From NCBI RefSeq assembly GCF_007000325.2, contig NZ_CP117267.1, positions 1,550,001 through 1,614,000 on the forward strand: DNA of 64,000 nucleotides, in the 5' to 3' direction. The notes below the pieces were generated by a model. The model worked only from the letters and a program-made list of their open reading frames with translations, did not search any database and was not told the DNA's origin. Below, one piece after another: positions 46,590 through 54,822 of this stretch (its first letter is position 1; each line of letters starts with the position of its first letter). The stretch is from Rhizobium rhododendri (GTDB taxonomy: Bacteria; Pseudomonadota; Alphaproteobacteria; Rhizobiales; Rhizobiaceae). Made by a program: the position numbers and the translations under genes.

Positions 46590-47825
46590 TCAGTTGCAGT
46601 ACCTCCGTCCGCCCTTCCTTTCGCGAAGGTCGAAGTGGAAATGGTTCCAGTGTTCCGGATTACTGCCGGGGCCCATGACGGTGTCGAAATAGTTGCAGCT
46701 GTCGGTGCGCACCGCCTTCAGCAACGCGCCTTCGCGGAAGGAAAACAGCCCCTTCTTCCGGATATCGATGGCGTGGCCGTTCTTCAGCACGAACTTGCCC
46801 ACATCGATGGCGTTCCCGTGCGCATGCTCCGACATCGGGTTGTAGCGTTGCGCGCTGTTGTTCATCCGCCGGCAGGAATAACCGCCGAGCGGGATGATGG
46901 TGCCGATCCCGGAAAGATAGCGCAGCCGCGCCGAGGGAGCCAGTTCGTTCTTCACCCATTTGGCAAAGGCCAGCGTCACCTGGCAGTTCAGCGTTACCGC
47001 CGGCCGGACGGCGATGTTGCCGGAGAGGCCGCGCAGCGATATCGGATAGGGAACCTGGCAGGCTGGTCCTTGCGAGATCGCCGGCTTGTCCTGGAAGACG
47101 ACGCCCATCTGGCGCAACTGCTGGCGGCACTGCAGTTCGGAATTGGGCATGGCGGCCGACATCGGCGGTGGCGCTTGTGGCGCCTCGTACTGCGGCTCCG
47201 TGGTGGTCATCGGATTTTCCACGCGCGGCAACATCGCCACCTGCTGCCCCTGCAGCCGTGGCGCGGTCGATTGCAAGATCTGCCTCTGGGCGCTGGTGCG
47301 AAGCACAGGCCGGTTCGCCTGGACGGGATTATCCGTGCCGATGCCGCTGACGACCGGCTCCTCGGACTGGCCCTCGGCGATGTTCTGCTCTTCCTCCTCG
47401 GCCAGCCCGACGACCCGTTGCGGGGTGCCACCGACACCGAGCTCTGCGTCCATATTGATACCTTCGGCAGGCACCGGCGATGAATTCTGCGCGGAACGCT
47501 GCGATGCCAAGCCGGTGGACTGCGGCGCCACCATCGCATCCGGCGACTGGGCCGCAGACTGCCTGCCGCTGACATGGCCGACATCGGCAAGGTTTGGCGT
47601 GTCGAGGTAATCGACGGAGGCCGAGCTCACCGGCGTCGTCGTGCTCTGGTAGGTGTATTGGCTCGGTGGATTCGTCGGCACGGAGCGGCGCGGCTGGATC
47701 GAACCGACACGCGTCTTGTTGTCGATGCCAGACGGCGGGACGAGGCTGTCGGCAGAACAGGCAATCAGTGTCGACGACAGCAAAACGGGCAGCACTGCCC
47801 GCCGCAGAAAGGGAAAATACGCCAT
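46590..47825 (-). CDS. Extensin-like domain lipoprotein
   Basis: The 411-residue product from ATG 47825 has a lipoprotein signal peptide with lipobox LIAC (Cys23). A long Gln/Pro/Ser-rich region follows, then a C-terminal extensin-like domain of the D-alanyl-D-alanine carboxypeptidase-like fold: CQVPYPISLRGLSGN, MSEHAHGNAIDVG, and NPEHWNHFHFDL with metal-binding His. This domain is common in rhizobial cell-wall proteins but poorly characterised. An ATG 36 bp upstream is possible but the signal peptide supports 47825. Confidence 0.88.
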   Translation of the reverse strand: MAYFPFLRRAVLPVLLSSTLIACSADSLVPPSGIDNKTRVGSIQPRRSVPTNPPSQYTYQSTTTPVSSASVDYLDTPNLADVGHVSGRQSAAQSPDAMVAPQSTGLASQRSAQNSSPVPAEGINMDAELGVGGTPQRVVGLAEEEEQNIAEGQSEEPVVSGIGTDNPVQANRPVLRTSAQRQILQSTAPRLQGQQVAMLPRVENPMTTTEPQYEAPQAPPPMSAAMPNSELQCRQQLRQMGVVFQDKPAISQGPACQVPYPISLRGLSGNIAVRPAVTLNCQVTLAFAKWVKNELAPSARLRYLSGIGTIIPLGGYSCRRMNNSAQRYNPMSEHAHGNAIDVGKFVLKNGHAIDIRKKGLFSFREGALLKAVRTDSCNYFDTVMGPGSNPEHWNHFHFDLRERKGGRRYCN

Positions 47826-48014
47826 ACACACACCACTTCCGACGCCGCAATCGATCGGCAATCGTGTACAAATTTAAGCAAAATTGGTGAATGAAAGCTT
47901 AGCGGCATGAAAGCCGGCGAAATCGGAGGGAAAACTCGCCCCCGGCCCTTTTGCAAACGGCGGCGTTTGCCTTACGGTGCGTCATACATATCAGGCCCGA
48001 CAGGAGAAGCCGAC

Positions 48015-48407
48015 ATGAACGACACCGCCAAGCCGCTGGGCGAACTGACGCTGCGCACCCTGGCGATGCCCGCCGACGCCAATCCGGCCGGCGACATCTT
48101 CGGCGGCTGGGTCATGGCGCAGATGGATCTGGCAAGCGGCATACGCGCCGCAGAGCGCGCCAAGGGCCGCGTCGTCACCGCCGCCGTCAAGGAAATGGCC
48201 TTCCAGCTGCCAGTGAAGATCGGCGATACGCTGAGCATCTACACCCACATCACCCGCGTCGGAACAACCTCCATCACCCTGCTGATCGAAGCCTGGGCAC
48301 AGCGGTCGCGCTACCAGAAGATGGAAAAGGTAACCGAAGGCACCTTCATCATGGTGGCACTGGCCGACGACGGAAAGCCGAAAGCCGTTCCGCCGGCGGA
48401 GGAATGA
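48015..48407 (+). CDS. Acyl-CoA thioesterase (YciA-type hotdog fold)
   Basis: The 130-residue protein matches YciA-like thioesterases: MPADANPAGDIFGGWVMAQMD, ASGIRAAERAKGRVVT, and AVKEMAFQLPVKIGD. It probably cleaves a range of acyl-CoAs in the cytoplasm. CAGGAG lies 8-9 bp before ATG 48015. It converges on the acyltransferase gene with 12 bp between stops. Confidence 0.93.
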   Translation: MNDTAKPLGELTLRTLAMPADANPAGDIFGGWVMAQMDLASGIRAAERAKGRVVTAAVKEMAFQLPVKIGDTLSIYTHITRVGTTSITLLIEAWAQRSRYQKMEKVTEGTFIMVALADDGKPKAVPPAEE

Positions 48408-48419
48408 CGGGAGGCAACC

Positions 48420-49592
48420 TCACGCCAGGGGCAACTGTGTCGGAAAAACGGGGGTGGACCTGGCCTTCACCAGCCGGGTTATCTGCCGCTGGACCTCATA
48501 AAGCGCAAGGCAACAGGCGATCGTCGCCACAACGATCAAAAAGAACGAACCGGTGTCTAGCCCGAAATTTCGCATCCACCAGTAGGCAAAGGCGATCAAC
48601 ACCGTCTGGTGCAGCACGTAGCAGGTCAGCACCGACCTGTTGAGGTAGGTGATCACCGGGTGAGACCGGGTGATCAGGGCGCGACCGTAGCCGAGTATCG
48701 CCACCATCGCCGACCACTGGAAGATCGATCGCCCGATACGGTGTATCACAGCCACCCCGAGGCTGCGGGCACCCGGCGGATAGGCCACCAGCAGGCAAGC
48801 CAGAATTACCAGCGACACGATGGCGACAAGCGCCGCATGCTTTCGGTAGCGGACTGCGGTCGCCCAGAATTTCTCGTCCTCGGCAATCACATAGCCAAAT
48901 GCGAAAAGCGAGAAATAGACGATGTGGGCGTACCAGTCCGAGCCCACTTCCATCGTCTCACCGAAGATCGGGAAAAGGGTGAGGCGCAGAACTGCGAGAT
49001 AGAGGATCGGCCAGACAAGCAGGCCACGGCCTTCCACCAGGCGCCTGAGACCTGCGGTCAGGGGCGAAAGCCAGCCGCGCAGAAACGCCAGGCCCAGGGT
49101 CAGGACGACCGTGTAGAGCCAGAGATAGCCAATGAACCAGAGGTGTTGCAGGCTGACCAGCGAGACCGCCTGGCCATCCTGGACCATGATGGTGCCGAAC
49201 TGGAGATAGATCCCCCAAAAATCCAGATAGGGAAGGTCCGTCGCCGAAGCAGCCTTGAGCGCGAGGTAGATCTGCGGCGGCACCAGCACGAAGATACCGA
49301 GCAGCAAGGGCGGAATGAGCTGGAGCGACCGCTTTCTGCGGATATCGGCCGGCGCAAGCCGCTTGGCGAGCGCTGCCGTCGAAATCCCTGACACGAGAAA
49401 CAGTAGACCGAGGCGCCACGGATGCAAGGCAAGCAGCAGCAGATCGAAGGCCCGGTTCGGAGTGCTGGCCTGCAGCAGCCACGACCTCGTCCCGAAGATA
49501 AGTGCGGTATGATAGACCATCAGAAGCGCGAAAAGCACGACGCGGATCACGTCGATGTCGTGTCGGCGCTGTGCCTGCCCATTCCTTCCCAT
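48420..49592 (-). CDS. Acyltransferase-3 family membrane protein (OpgC/MdoC-like)
   Basis: The 390-residue protein has about ten hydrophobic helices and acyltransferase-3 features: DIDVIRVVLFALLMVYH with the conserved Asp and His, LFLVSGIST, LQHLWFIGYLW and TCYVLHQTVLI. The family transfers acyl groups to extracytoplasmic carbohydrates such as glucans, LPS or Nod-like molecules; the acceptor is unknown. ATG 49592 has a GGGGGCGGGC stretch upstream. Confidence 0.88.
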   Translation of the reverse strand: MGRNGQAQRRHDIDVIRVVLFALLMVYHTALIFGTRSWLLQASTPNRAFDLLLLALHPWRLGLLFLVSGISTAALAKRLAPADIRRKRSLQLIPPLLLGIFVLVPPQIYLALKAASATDLPYLDFWGIYLQFGTIMVQDGQAVSLVSLQHLWFIGYLWLYTVVLTLGLAFLRGWLSPLTAGLRRLVEGRGLLVWPILYLAVLRLTLFPIFGETMEVGSDWYAHIVYFSLFAFGYVIAEDEKFWATAVRYRKHAALVAIVSLVILACLLVAYPPGARSLGVAVIHRIGRSIFQWSAMVAILGYGRALITRSHPVITYLNRSVLTCYVLHQTVLIAFAYWWMRNFGLDTGSFFLIVVATIACCLALYEVQRQITRLVKARSTPVFPTQLPLA

Positions 49593-49763
49593 GCCCGCCC
49601 CCAAGCGCCAAAAAGACTGACACAACCGCGAGCGTCCAGGCACCCGACAATTCACAATCCAAGGTAAGGACGAGAAGTTAATTAAATCGTAACGGGTGCC
49701 ATCTGGGATTGCAGGCGGGAGGCCGCACCGCAGCCTCTCACGTTACATGCCTGGATGCAAAAC

Positions 49764-50930
49764 TCACACCCGCAGGAACTGCGAGCCCTTGCCGAAATCC
49801 AGCCCGTGAAAGATCTTGGCGTTCAGGTCGCCGGGCGGCACATCGAACTGCTTGTAGAGCATGGCGGCAGCAACTTCGCGGACGTCGGCCGTCGGCATCA
49901 GGTCGCGGTCGTCGAGCAGTTGTTGGTCGCCGATACCCGGCCATTTGCCGAGTACCTTGCCGCCTTCGATCGCGCCGCCGGCAAGCAGACAGCATCCGCC
50001 GGTGCCGTGGTCCGTTCCCCCGGAGCCGTTCTGGCGGACGGTGCGGCCGAATTCGGTCATCGCCAGCACCACCGTCGTTTTCCAGACGTCCGGCCCCATC
50101 GTATCTTTCAGCGTCACGATCGCCTGTGTCAGGTCTCCGGCCGCCTTCTTGAACTGGCTTGCCTGCTGGACATGCGTGTCCCAGCCGTTGATCGAGAAGC
50201 TGGCGATCCGATAGTCGCCGCGCAGCATCTTGGCCGCCAGCCCGGCGATATCGGCGATCTGTTCGCCCCGCTTGGCGCCGGGCGGCATGCCCATCTCGGC
50301 CGACTGGTCTGCCCGCGTCGCCTCCTCCATGGCCTTGGCAAAGGCCGGGTCGTTGGCATAGAGGCGCTTCAGGAACTGCGCCTCGTCGCCCCCCGTCCCG
50401 AGCGTCGAATCCGATGCCCAGACATCAGCGACGTTCGGCCCGGAGAGAATGAGCTCCGTCGAGGTATTGATGTCTATCGCCTTGCGCGCCGTCGAGCGCG
50501 GTATCACTGCAAGCGCCCGGTTCAGCCAGCCGGTTTTTTCCTCCGCCACATGGTCGCCGCCCGATTCCAGCATGTCCTGGCCGTCGAAATGGCTGCGCGC
50601 ATTGCGGTAGGGGGTCGAGACCGCATGGATGAACGCCAGTTCCCTCGCCTTCCACATCGGCATCAGCCCGGCGGCAGCGGGATGAAGCCCGAAAAAGCCG
50701 TCGAGGTCGAGAAGCCCCTGGTCCGGCCTGATGGCGATATCCGGTCGCAGTCCCGCAAATGACGTGTCGCCATAGGGCTGAACAAGGTCCAGCCCGTCCA
50801 TGGCACCGCGCAGGACGATGGTGACGAACCGGTTGTCGCCCGGCATCGCGGCAAAGCTTATCGGCGTGAACACGGGCGCTGCGGCGAGGCAGCAGGCGGA
50901 GGCGAGAAAGCTGCGGCGGGAAAGGGACAT
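49764..50930 (-). CDS. DUF1501 domain protein, Tat-exported
   Basis: The 388-residue protein begins with a twin-arginine signal SLSRRSFLASACCL and has the DUF1501 pattern: VTIVLRGAMDGLDLVQPYGD, FALHPAAAGL-type FGLHPAAAG, DTHVQQASQ and EFGRTVRQNGSGGTDHG. The fold is related to alkaline phosphatase/sulfatase-like proteins. It is encoded directly after the DUF1800 gene (10 bp), a pairing that recurs across bacteria. Function unknown; likely periplasmic. Confidence 0.92.
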   Translation of the reverse strand: MSLSRRSFLASACCLAAAPVFTPISFAAMPGDNRFVTIVLRGAMDGLDLVQPYGDTSFAGLRPDIAIRPDQGLLDLDGFFGLHPAAAGLMPMWKARELAFIHAVSTPYRNARSHFDGQDMLESGGDHVAEEKTGWLNRALAVIPRSTARKAIDINTSTELILSGPNVADVWASDSTLGTGGDEAQFLKRLYANDPAFAKAMEEATRADQSAEMGMPPGAKRGEQIADIAGLAAKMLRGDYRIASFSINGWDTHVQQASQFKKAAGDLTQAIVTLKDTMGPDVWKTTVVLAMTEFGRTVRQNGSGGTDHGTGGCCLLAGGAIEGGKVLGKWPGIGDQQLLDDRDLMPTADVREVAAAMLYKQFDVPPGDLNAKIFHGLDFGKGSQFLRV

Positions 50931-50940
50931 GATCCTGCTC

Positions 50941-52590
50941 CTAGCGTCGGTTGAAGTCGGGCGAGGCGAGCACCAGTGTCAGCCCCGTCATCCGGTTGGG
51001 TGCCTGCGAGACGACACGGATGGTGTCGTCTCGCGCCGCATCGGCCAGCGTCGTCTTGAGGAACTCGCGCGGATCGTCCTGCTTGCCGTATCGACCGGCG
51101 GCACGGCGGGACCATGCCAGCCGCTCCGACAGGGCGCTGGCATTGATCCAGGCGTCGAAACTGTCGGGAAAGCCTGCCGGGCTCGGCGGCTCCCACACCG
51201 GCTCCCCCATGCGGCGAAGGGCATAGAGCCCGAGGCCCCGCGGCACATAGAGGGTCGCGTCGAAGGCCGCCTGCTCCTGCTTGCGCCGCTGCGCCTCGGC
51301 ATCGGCAGCCATATCGCCGGGCGGTGACATCTGTGCGCCTGTGGTACCGCCGCTCATGCCGTTGACCATGGTCGCAACGCCGGCAGCCGTGACCGGCGCA
51401 GCCACCACAGGCGCACTTGCCGCGGCTGCCGCAGGCGCCATGGCCGGGGTGCCCGCCGGCGACATCGTCGCGGCGGCTGCTGCCTGTGGCGTTGCATCGG
51501 CGACTTCGAGGCTTTGCGGCGGCGGACTGACAGCCACTGGATTGCGCGGCATATTGAGGGCGCGAAGCCCGGCGACGACGAAATCGAACGGCGAACGCGC
51601 CTTGGCACCCTCGCCGCTCCAGGCATCGGGATGGTCGAGCATGGTGGCATAGACGGCGGTCAGGTCGCCCTTGGTGTTCTTCCAGCAATCGACCATCACG
51701 TCGATCATCGCTTGCGGCGGCTGGTCGGCGACAAAATGCGCGACCAGCTTGCGACAGATATGCTGGGCGGTCTTCGGATGAAGCGCCAGATTATCAAGCA
51801 TGGCCAGATAGTCGCCTTCGCGACGGACCTTGCCGCCATAGGCCACGCCCAGCACGTCGTGGCTGCCGGGCTCCGACATGCCCGGCTTGAAATCCACCAA
51901 CACCGCCTGCCGGTCGAGCGCGATACCGGTCAGCACCATGGCGGCCGAGCGCACGTCGGCTTGTGTGTAGCCGCTGCCCGCACCGAGCGTGTGCAGTTCG
52001 ATCAGTTCGCGCGCGAGATTTTCGTTGAGGCCCTTTTTCTGTTTCAGGCCGGCAGGCGAGTTCGGTCCCAGCGATTGCGACTGGTCGAGATAGATCAACA
52101 TCGCCGGATGGCGCGTCACCGCTTTCAGAAGCACGGGAAACGGCGCACCGATATTCGGACGGATCGCTTCGGCCTCGAAGAGCGGCACGATCAACCGCAT
52201 CTGCTGGGTCTTCTGGGCGCTGACGGAAAAATGGTTGACCCAGAAGCTTGCCAGCCGCTCGTAAAAGCCATTCGGCGAGAACACCGCCTGGGCGATGCGC
52301 GCGTCCGCGTCGCGCTGGTAGATGGCGTCGAGGCGGTGGTAGACCGCATTCTCCCGCGCCCGTTTGGTCTCATCGGGATCGTTGCCCTTGCGGATCGCCT
52401 GCAGCTGGTCGGCGACATCGGCCACCGCCTTGCGACGGGCATCGAGCCCGCCGACGGGAAACAGCGGCGGACTGGCGATACCGTCCCTGATCTGCGCGAG
52501 AAGGGCCTGCTTGTCGGCGGGCGGAGGTTCGCCCGGCCGGAGACCGGTGCCAAACCGCAACGCTGCCATTGTCTGGAAAGAAATGCTCAT
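50941..52590 (-). CDS. DUF1800 domain protein
   Basis: The 549-residue protein has the DUF1800 features: AALRFGTGLRPGEP at the start, FWVNHFSVSA, FPVLLKAVTRHPAMLIYLDQ, NENLARELIELHTLG and HICRKLVAHFV. An Ala/Pro/Met-rich insertion of about 70 residues (residues 365-435) is low complexity. No standard signal peptide is seen. ATG 52590 begins the conserved region; a longer open frame runs upstream across the transporter gene in another frame. It is paired with the DUF1501 gene. Confidence 0.88.
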   Translation of the reverse strand: MSISFQTMAALRFGTGLRPGEPPPADKQALLAQIRDGIASPPLFPVGGLDARRKAVADVADQLQAIRKGNDPDETKRARENAVYHRLDAIYQRDADARIAQAVFSPNGFYERLASFWVNHFSVSAQKTQQMRLIVPLFEAEAIRPNIGAPFPVLLKAVTRHPAMLIYLDQSQSLGPNSPAGLKQKKGLNENLARELIELHTLGAGSGYTQADVRSAAMVLTGIALDRQAVLVDFKPGMSEPGSHDVLGVAYGGKVRREGDYLAMLDNLALHPKTAQHICRKLVAHFVADQPPQAMIDVMVDCWKNTKGDLTAVYATMLDHPDAWSGEGAKARSPFDFVVAGLRALNMPRNPVAVSPPPQSLEVADATPQAAAAATMSPAGTPAMAPAAAAASAPVVAAPVTAAGVATMVNGMSGGTTGAQMSPPGDMAADAEAQRRKQEQAAFDATLYVPRGLGLYALRRMGEPVWEPPSPAGFPDSFDAWINASALSERLAWSRRAAGRYGKQDDPREFLKTTLADAARDDTIRVVSQAPNRMTGLTLVLASPDFNRR

Positions 52591-52730
52591 GCCTGCCACC
52601 GTTATCGTTCGTTCGGGGATCAAGAACGAGTGACAGGCTGCCAGCCAATTGCGTCCGGAATGTTCGGAAAATGCGGCTTTTTCCAGACATGGACAAGATG
52701 TAACCGGACGCGGACGAACCTGTCCGGATG

Positions 52731-53996
52731 TTAATGCAGGGCGATCAAGGCGAGCAGCGACAGAAGCAGCGCCGGCACCATCACCACGACGCCGAGTTTC
52801 AGGAAGGCGAAGGCTCCGACCTGCAGCCCTTCGCGCCGGAGTGCCGTCAGCCACAGGATGGTCGCCAGCGAGCCGGTCACCGACAGGTTGGGGCCGAGAT
52901 CGACGCCGATCAGGATCGCCCCGGATATGGTATCGGAGGCGTGCGCCGCCTGGACCGCACCGCCCGCAACGAGGCCTGCCGGCAGGTTGTTGACGAGATT
53001 GGCGAGGAAGGCGACGGCAACGCCGGCAACCGCCGCCGTCTGGCCCGGTGCCGAGGCTGCGCCCGCCGAAAGCTGGTCGGCCAGCATCTTGGTCAGCCCG
53101 GTCTTCTCCAGCGCCTGGACGACGACAAAAAGCCCGCCCACCAGCGGCAACACGCTCCAAGACATCGCGCGCAACGTCTCCATCGGGCTTTCCCGGCCGA
53201 CAACCACGATCAGCGCTGCCGTCACGAGACCGCAAACGAAAGTCGGCAATCCGAGGTCGAGACCGAATGCCGAGGCGCCGATCAGGATCAGCGCGGTGAC
53301 GACGAGACCGGCACCGGCAAGCTTTGCCGTCGGCGTCAGATGCGGCGCCTCGACGTCGCTGGCAACGCTGTCCTGCAACAACACGCGGCGCTGCGTCCAG
53401 TAGAGAAGCACGTATGTGGAGACGACGGCAGCGATCGACGGCAGCGCGAAGGTCGCAAGCCAGCGCCCGAGCGGCGGCATGTGACCCCCCCCGAAAATCA
53501 CCAGGTTGGCAGGGTTGGAGATCGGCAGCACAAAGCTCGCGGCGTTGGCGATGAACGCGCAGATGAACAAGTAGGGCAGCGGCTCCTTGACCTTGGCGGC
53601 CTTGGTCGCCGCATAGACGGCCGGCGTCAGCACCACGGCAGTCGCATCGTTGGACAGGAACACGGTGACGACGGTGCCGACGATGTAGATCAGCGCGAAC
53701 AGCCGGATTGGCGAACCCTTCGCGCGACTGGTGGCGATGGCGGCCAGCCAGTCGAACAGTCCTTCGCGACGTGCGAGTTCGGAGAGCAGCATCATGCCGA
53801 CCAGGAACAGGTAGACGTCCAGCCCCTTGCCGACGCCCTGCCATGCTTCCGGCAGCGTCAGCAGCCCAAGGGCAACCAGCAGCACGGCGCCGGCCACGGC
53901 CCATACGGCCTCAGGCCAGCGAAACGGTCGAGTGATGACGCCAAGCGCGGTCAGGGCGGCGATGCCCCACGTCAGGGGAACGGCGTGGCTCATCAT
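52731..53996 (-). CDS. ArsB/SLC13-like ion transporter
   Basis: The 421-residue membrane protein has about eleven hydrophobic helices and ArsB/Ion_transporter features: FLVGMMLLSELARREGLFDWL, VTVFLSNDATAVVLTPAVY, LPISNPANLVIFG and FLANLVNNLPAGL. Relatives export arsenite with ArsA, but others of the family move other anions. No arsR, arsC or other arsenic gene is adjacent, so the substrate is left open. Confidence 0.88.
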   Translation of the reverse strand: MMSHAVPLTWGIAALTALGVITRPFRWPEAVWAVAGAVLLVALGLLTLPEAWQGVGKGLDVYLFLVGMMLLSELARREGLFDWLAAIATSRAKGSPIRLFALIYIVGTVVTVFLSNDATAVVLTPAVYAATKAAKVKEPLPYLFICAFIANAASFVLPISNPANLVIFGGGHMPPLGRWLATFALPSIAAVVSTYVLLYWTQRRVLLQDSVASDVEAPHLTPTAKLAGAGLVVTALILIGASAFGLDLGLPTFVCGLVTAALIVVVGRESPMETLRAMSWSVLPLVGGLFVVVQALEKTGLTKMLADQLSAGAASAPGQTAAVAGVAVAFLANLVNNLPAGLVAGGAVQAAHASDTISGAILIGVDLGPNLSVTGSLATILWLTALRREGLQVGAFAFLKLGVVVMVPALLLSLLALIALH

Positions 53997-54337
53997 AGGC
54001 TCGGGCCCATCCTCAGAGCTGCCTGCATGTCTTGCCTCCTGGTTTCACGACCAAATCATTGTGTTGAATGTCATAGTTGGCGTCGGGCCGGACAACGGTG
54101 CCGACAGCGCCGACCCTTTACGTCACGAGCCCTCACCGGATCACCAAGGCATCGGGATGAAGACTGCCGGACACCGGGTTCACTCAGTTATTTGGGAGGT
54201 GTCGGCTGCGTCCGGGAGCTGGTTGCGCACAGATCGTCCGCAATGAACGTAGGGCCGCTTGGTCGACCACACGGCCGGTCGGCGCCAAGGGCTTTCACCC
54301 GGGATCAAATAAAAGGGCCTGGCGCTGGATAAGGCGA
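53997..54337. other. 341-bp region without a gene
   Basis: Upstream of the transporter gene and downstream of the small Lys-rich gene. No frame with coding character, RNA gene or clear hairpin is seen; it probably carries the promoter of the transporter gene. Confidence 0.5.
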
Positions 54338-54553
54338 TTACTCCGCAGCTTTTTTCTTTGCCGGCTTTTTCTTGGGTGCCGCTGCGGCGGCAATTTTGGC
54401 GTCCTCTTCTTCCTTGGCAAGGCGGAGGGCGCGCAGTCGGGTGGTCTTGGCTTCGCGGGCGCTGTCGCGCGCGTCGATCAGCGTGTAGGCCGCCTCGTTG
54501 GTCGCGTCGATCTTGGTTATCGCGGTTGGTCTTTTTGTCGGCGCGTCGGTCAT
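54338..54553 (-). CDS. Small conserved protein with Lys/Ala-rich tail
   Basis: The 71-residue product has an acidic and Ala-rich helical part (IDARDSAREAKTTRLRALRL) and ends in APKKKPAKKKAAE, a basic tail like those of histone H1-type proteins. GGAGA lies 7 bp before ATG 54553; an ATG at 54607 is less likely. It could bind nucleic acid; no family is recognised with certainty. Confidence 0.72.
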   Translation of the reverse strand: MTDAPTKRPTAITKIDATNEAAYTLIDARDSAREAKTTRLRALRLAKEEEDAKIAAAAAPKKKPAKKKAAE

Positions 54554-54822
54554 GGGGTCGGTCTCCGCGTTCTGCTCACAGCCAAACCGGGGCATGAAAA
54601 TCATCACCCCGGCCGCTATCCAATTGACTCGTCTGCCGTTCCGTGCGGTAACGAACAGACCTAACTATATAAGCGCAATCAACACTAAGCGGCCTCCGAG
54701 GTCAATCGATGGCGCTGCGGATAATCATTCATGAACAATAACTGGCTGGCAATCTCGTTGCCATCTTTTATACTCTTCGACATCAAGACTGTCGTTTGCG
54801 TTGAACTGGAACTGAGCTGACG

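Noticed and set aside
50941..53904. A 987-residue open frame covering the DUF1800 gene and most of the transporter gene
   Set aside because: Only the part from 52590 matches DUF1800. The upstream part is the antiparallel-independent second frame of the ArsB-like transporter gene on the same strand and has no homology, and the transporter frame itself is clearly real.
52731..53996. Arsenic-resistance operon
   Set aside because: The transporter resembles ArsB but no arsR, arsC, arsA or arsH gene is next to it.
52728..54332. Long plus-strand frame of 534 codons opposite the transporter gene
   Set aside because: It is the complementary-strand shadow of a GC3-rich gene: no domain, unusual residue composition and no ribosome-binding site.
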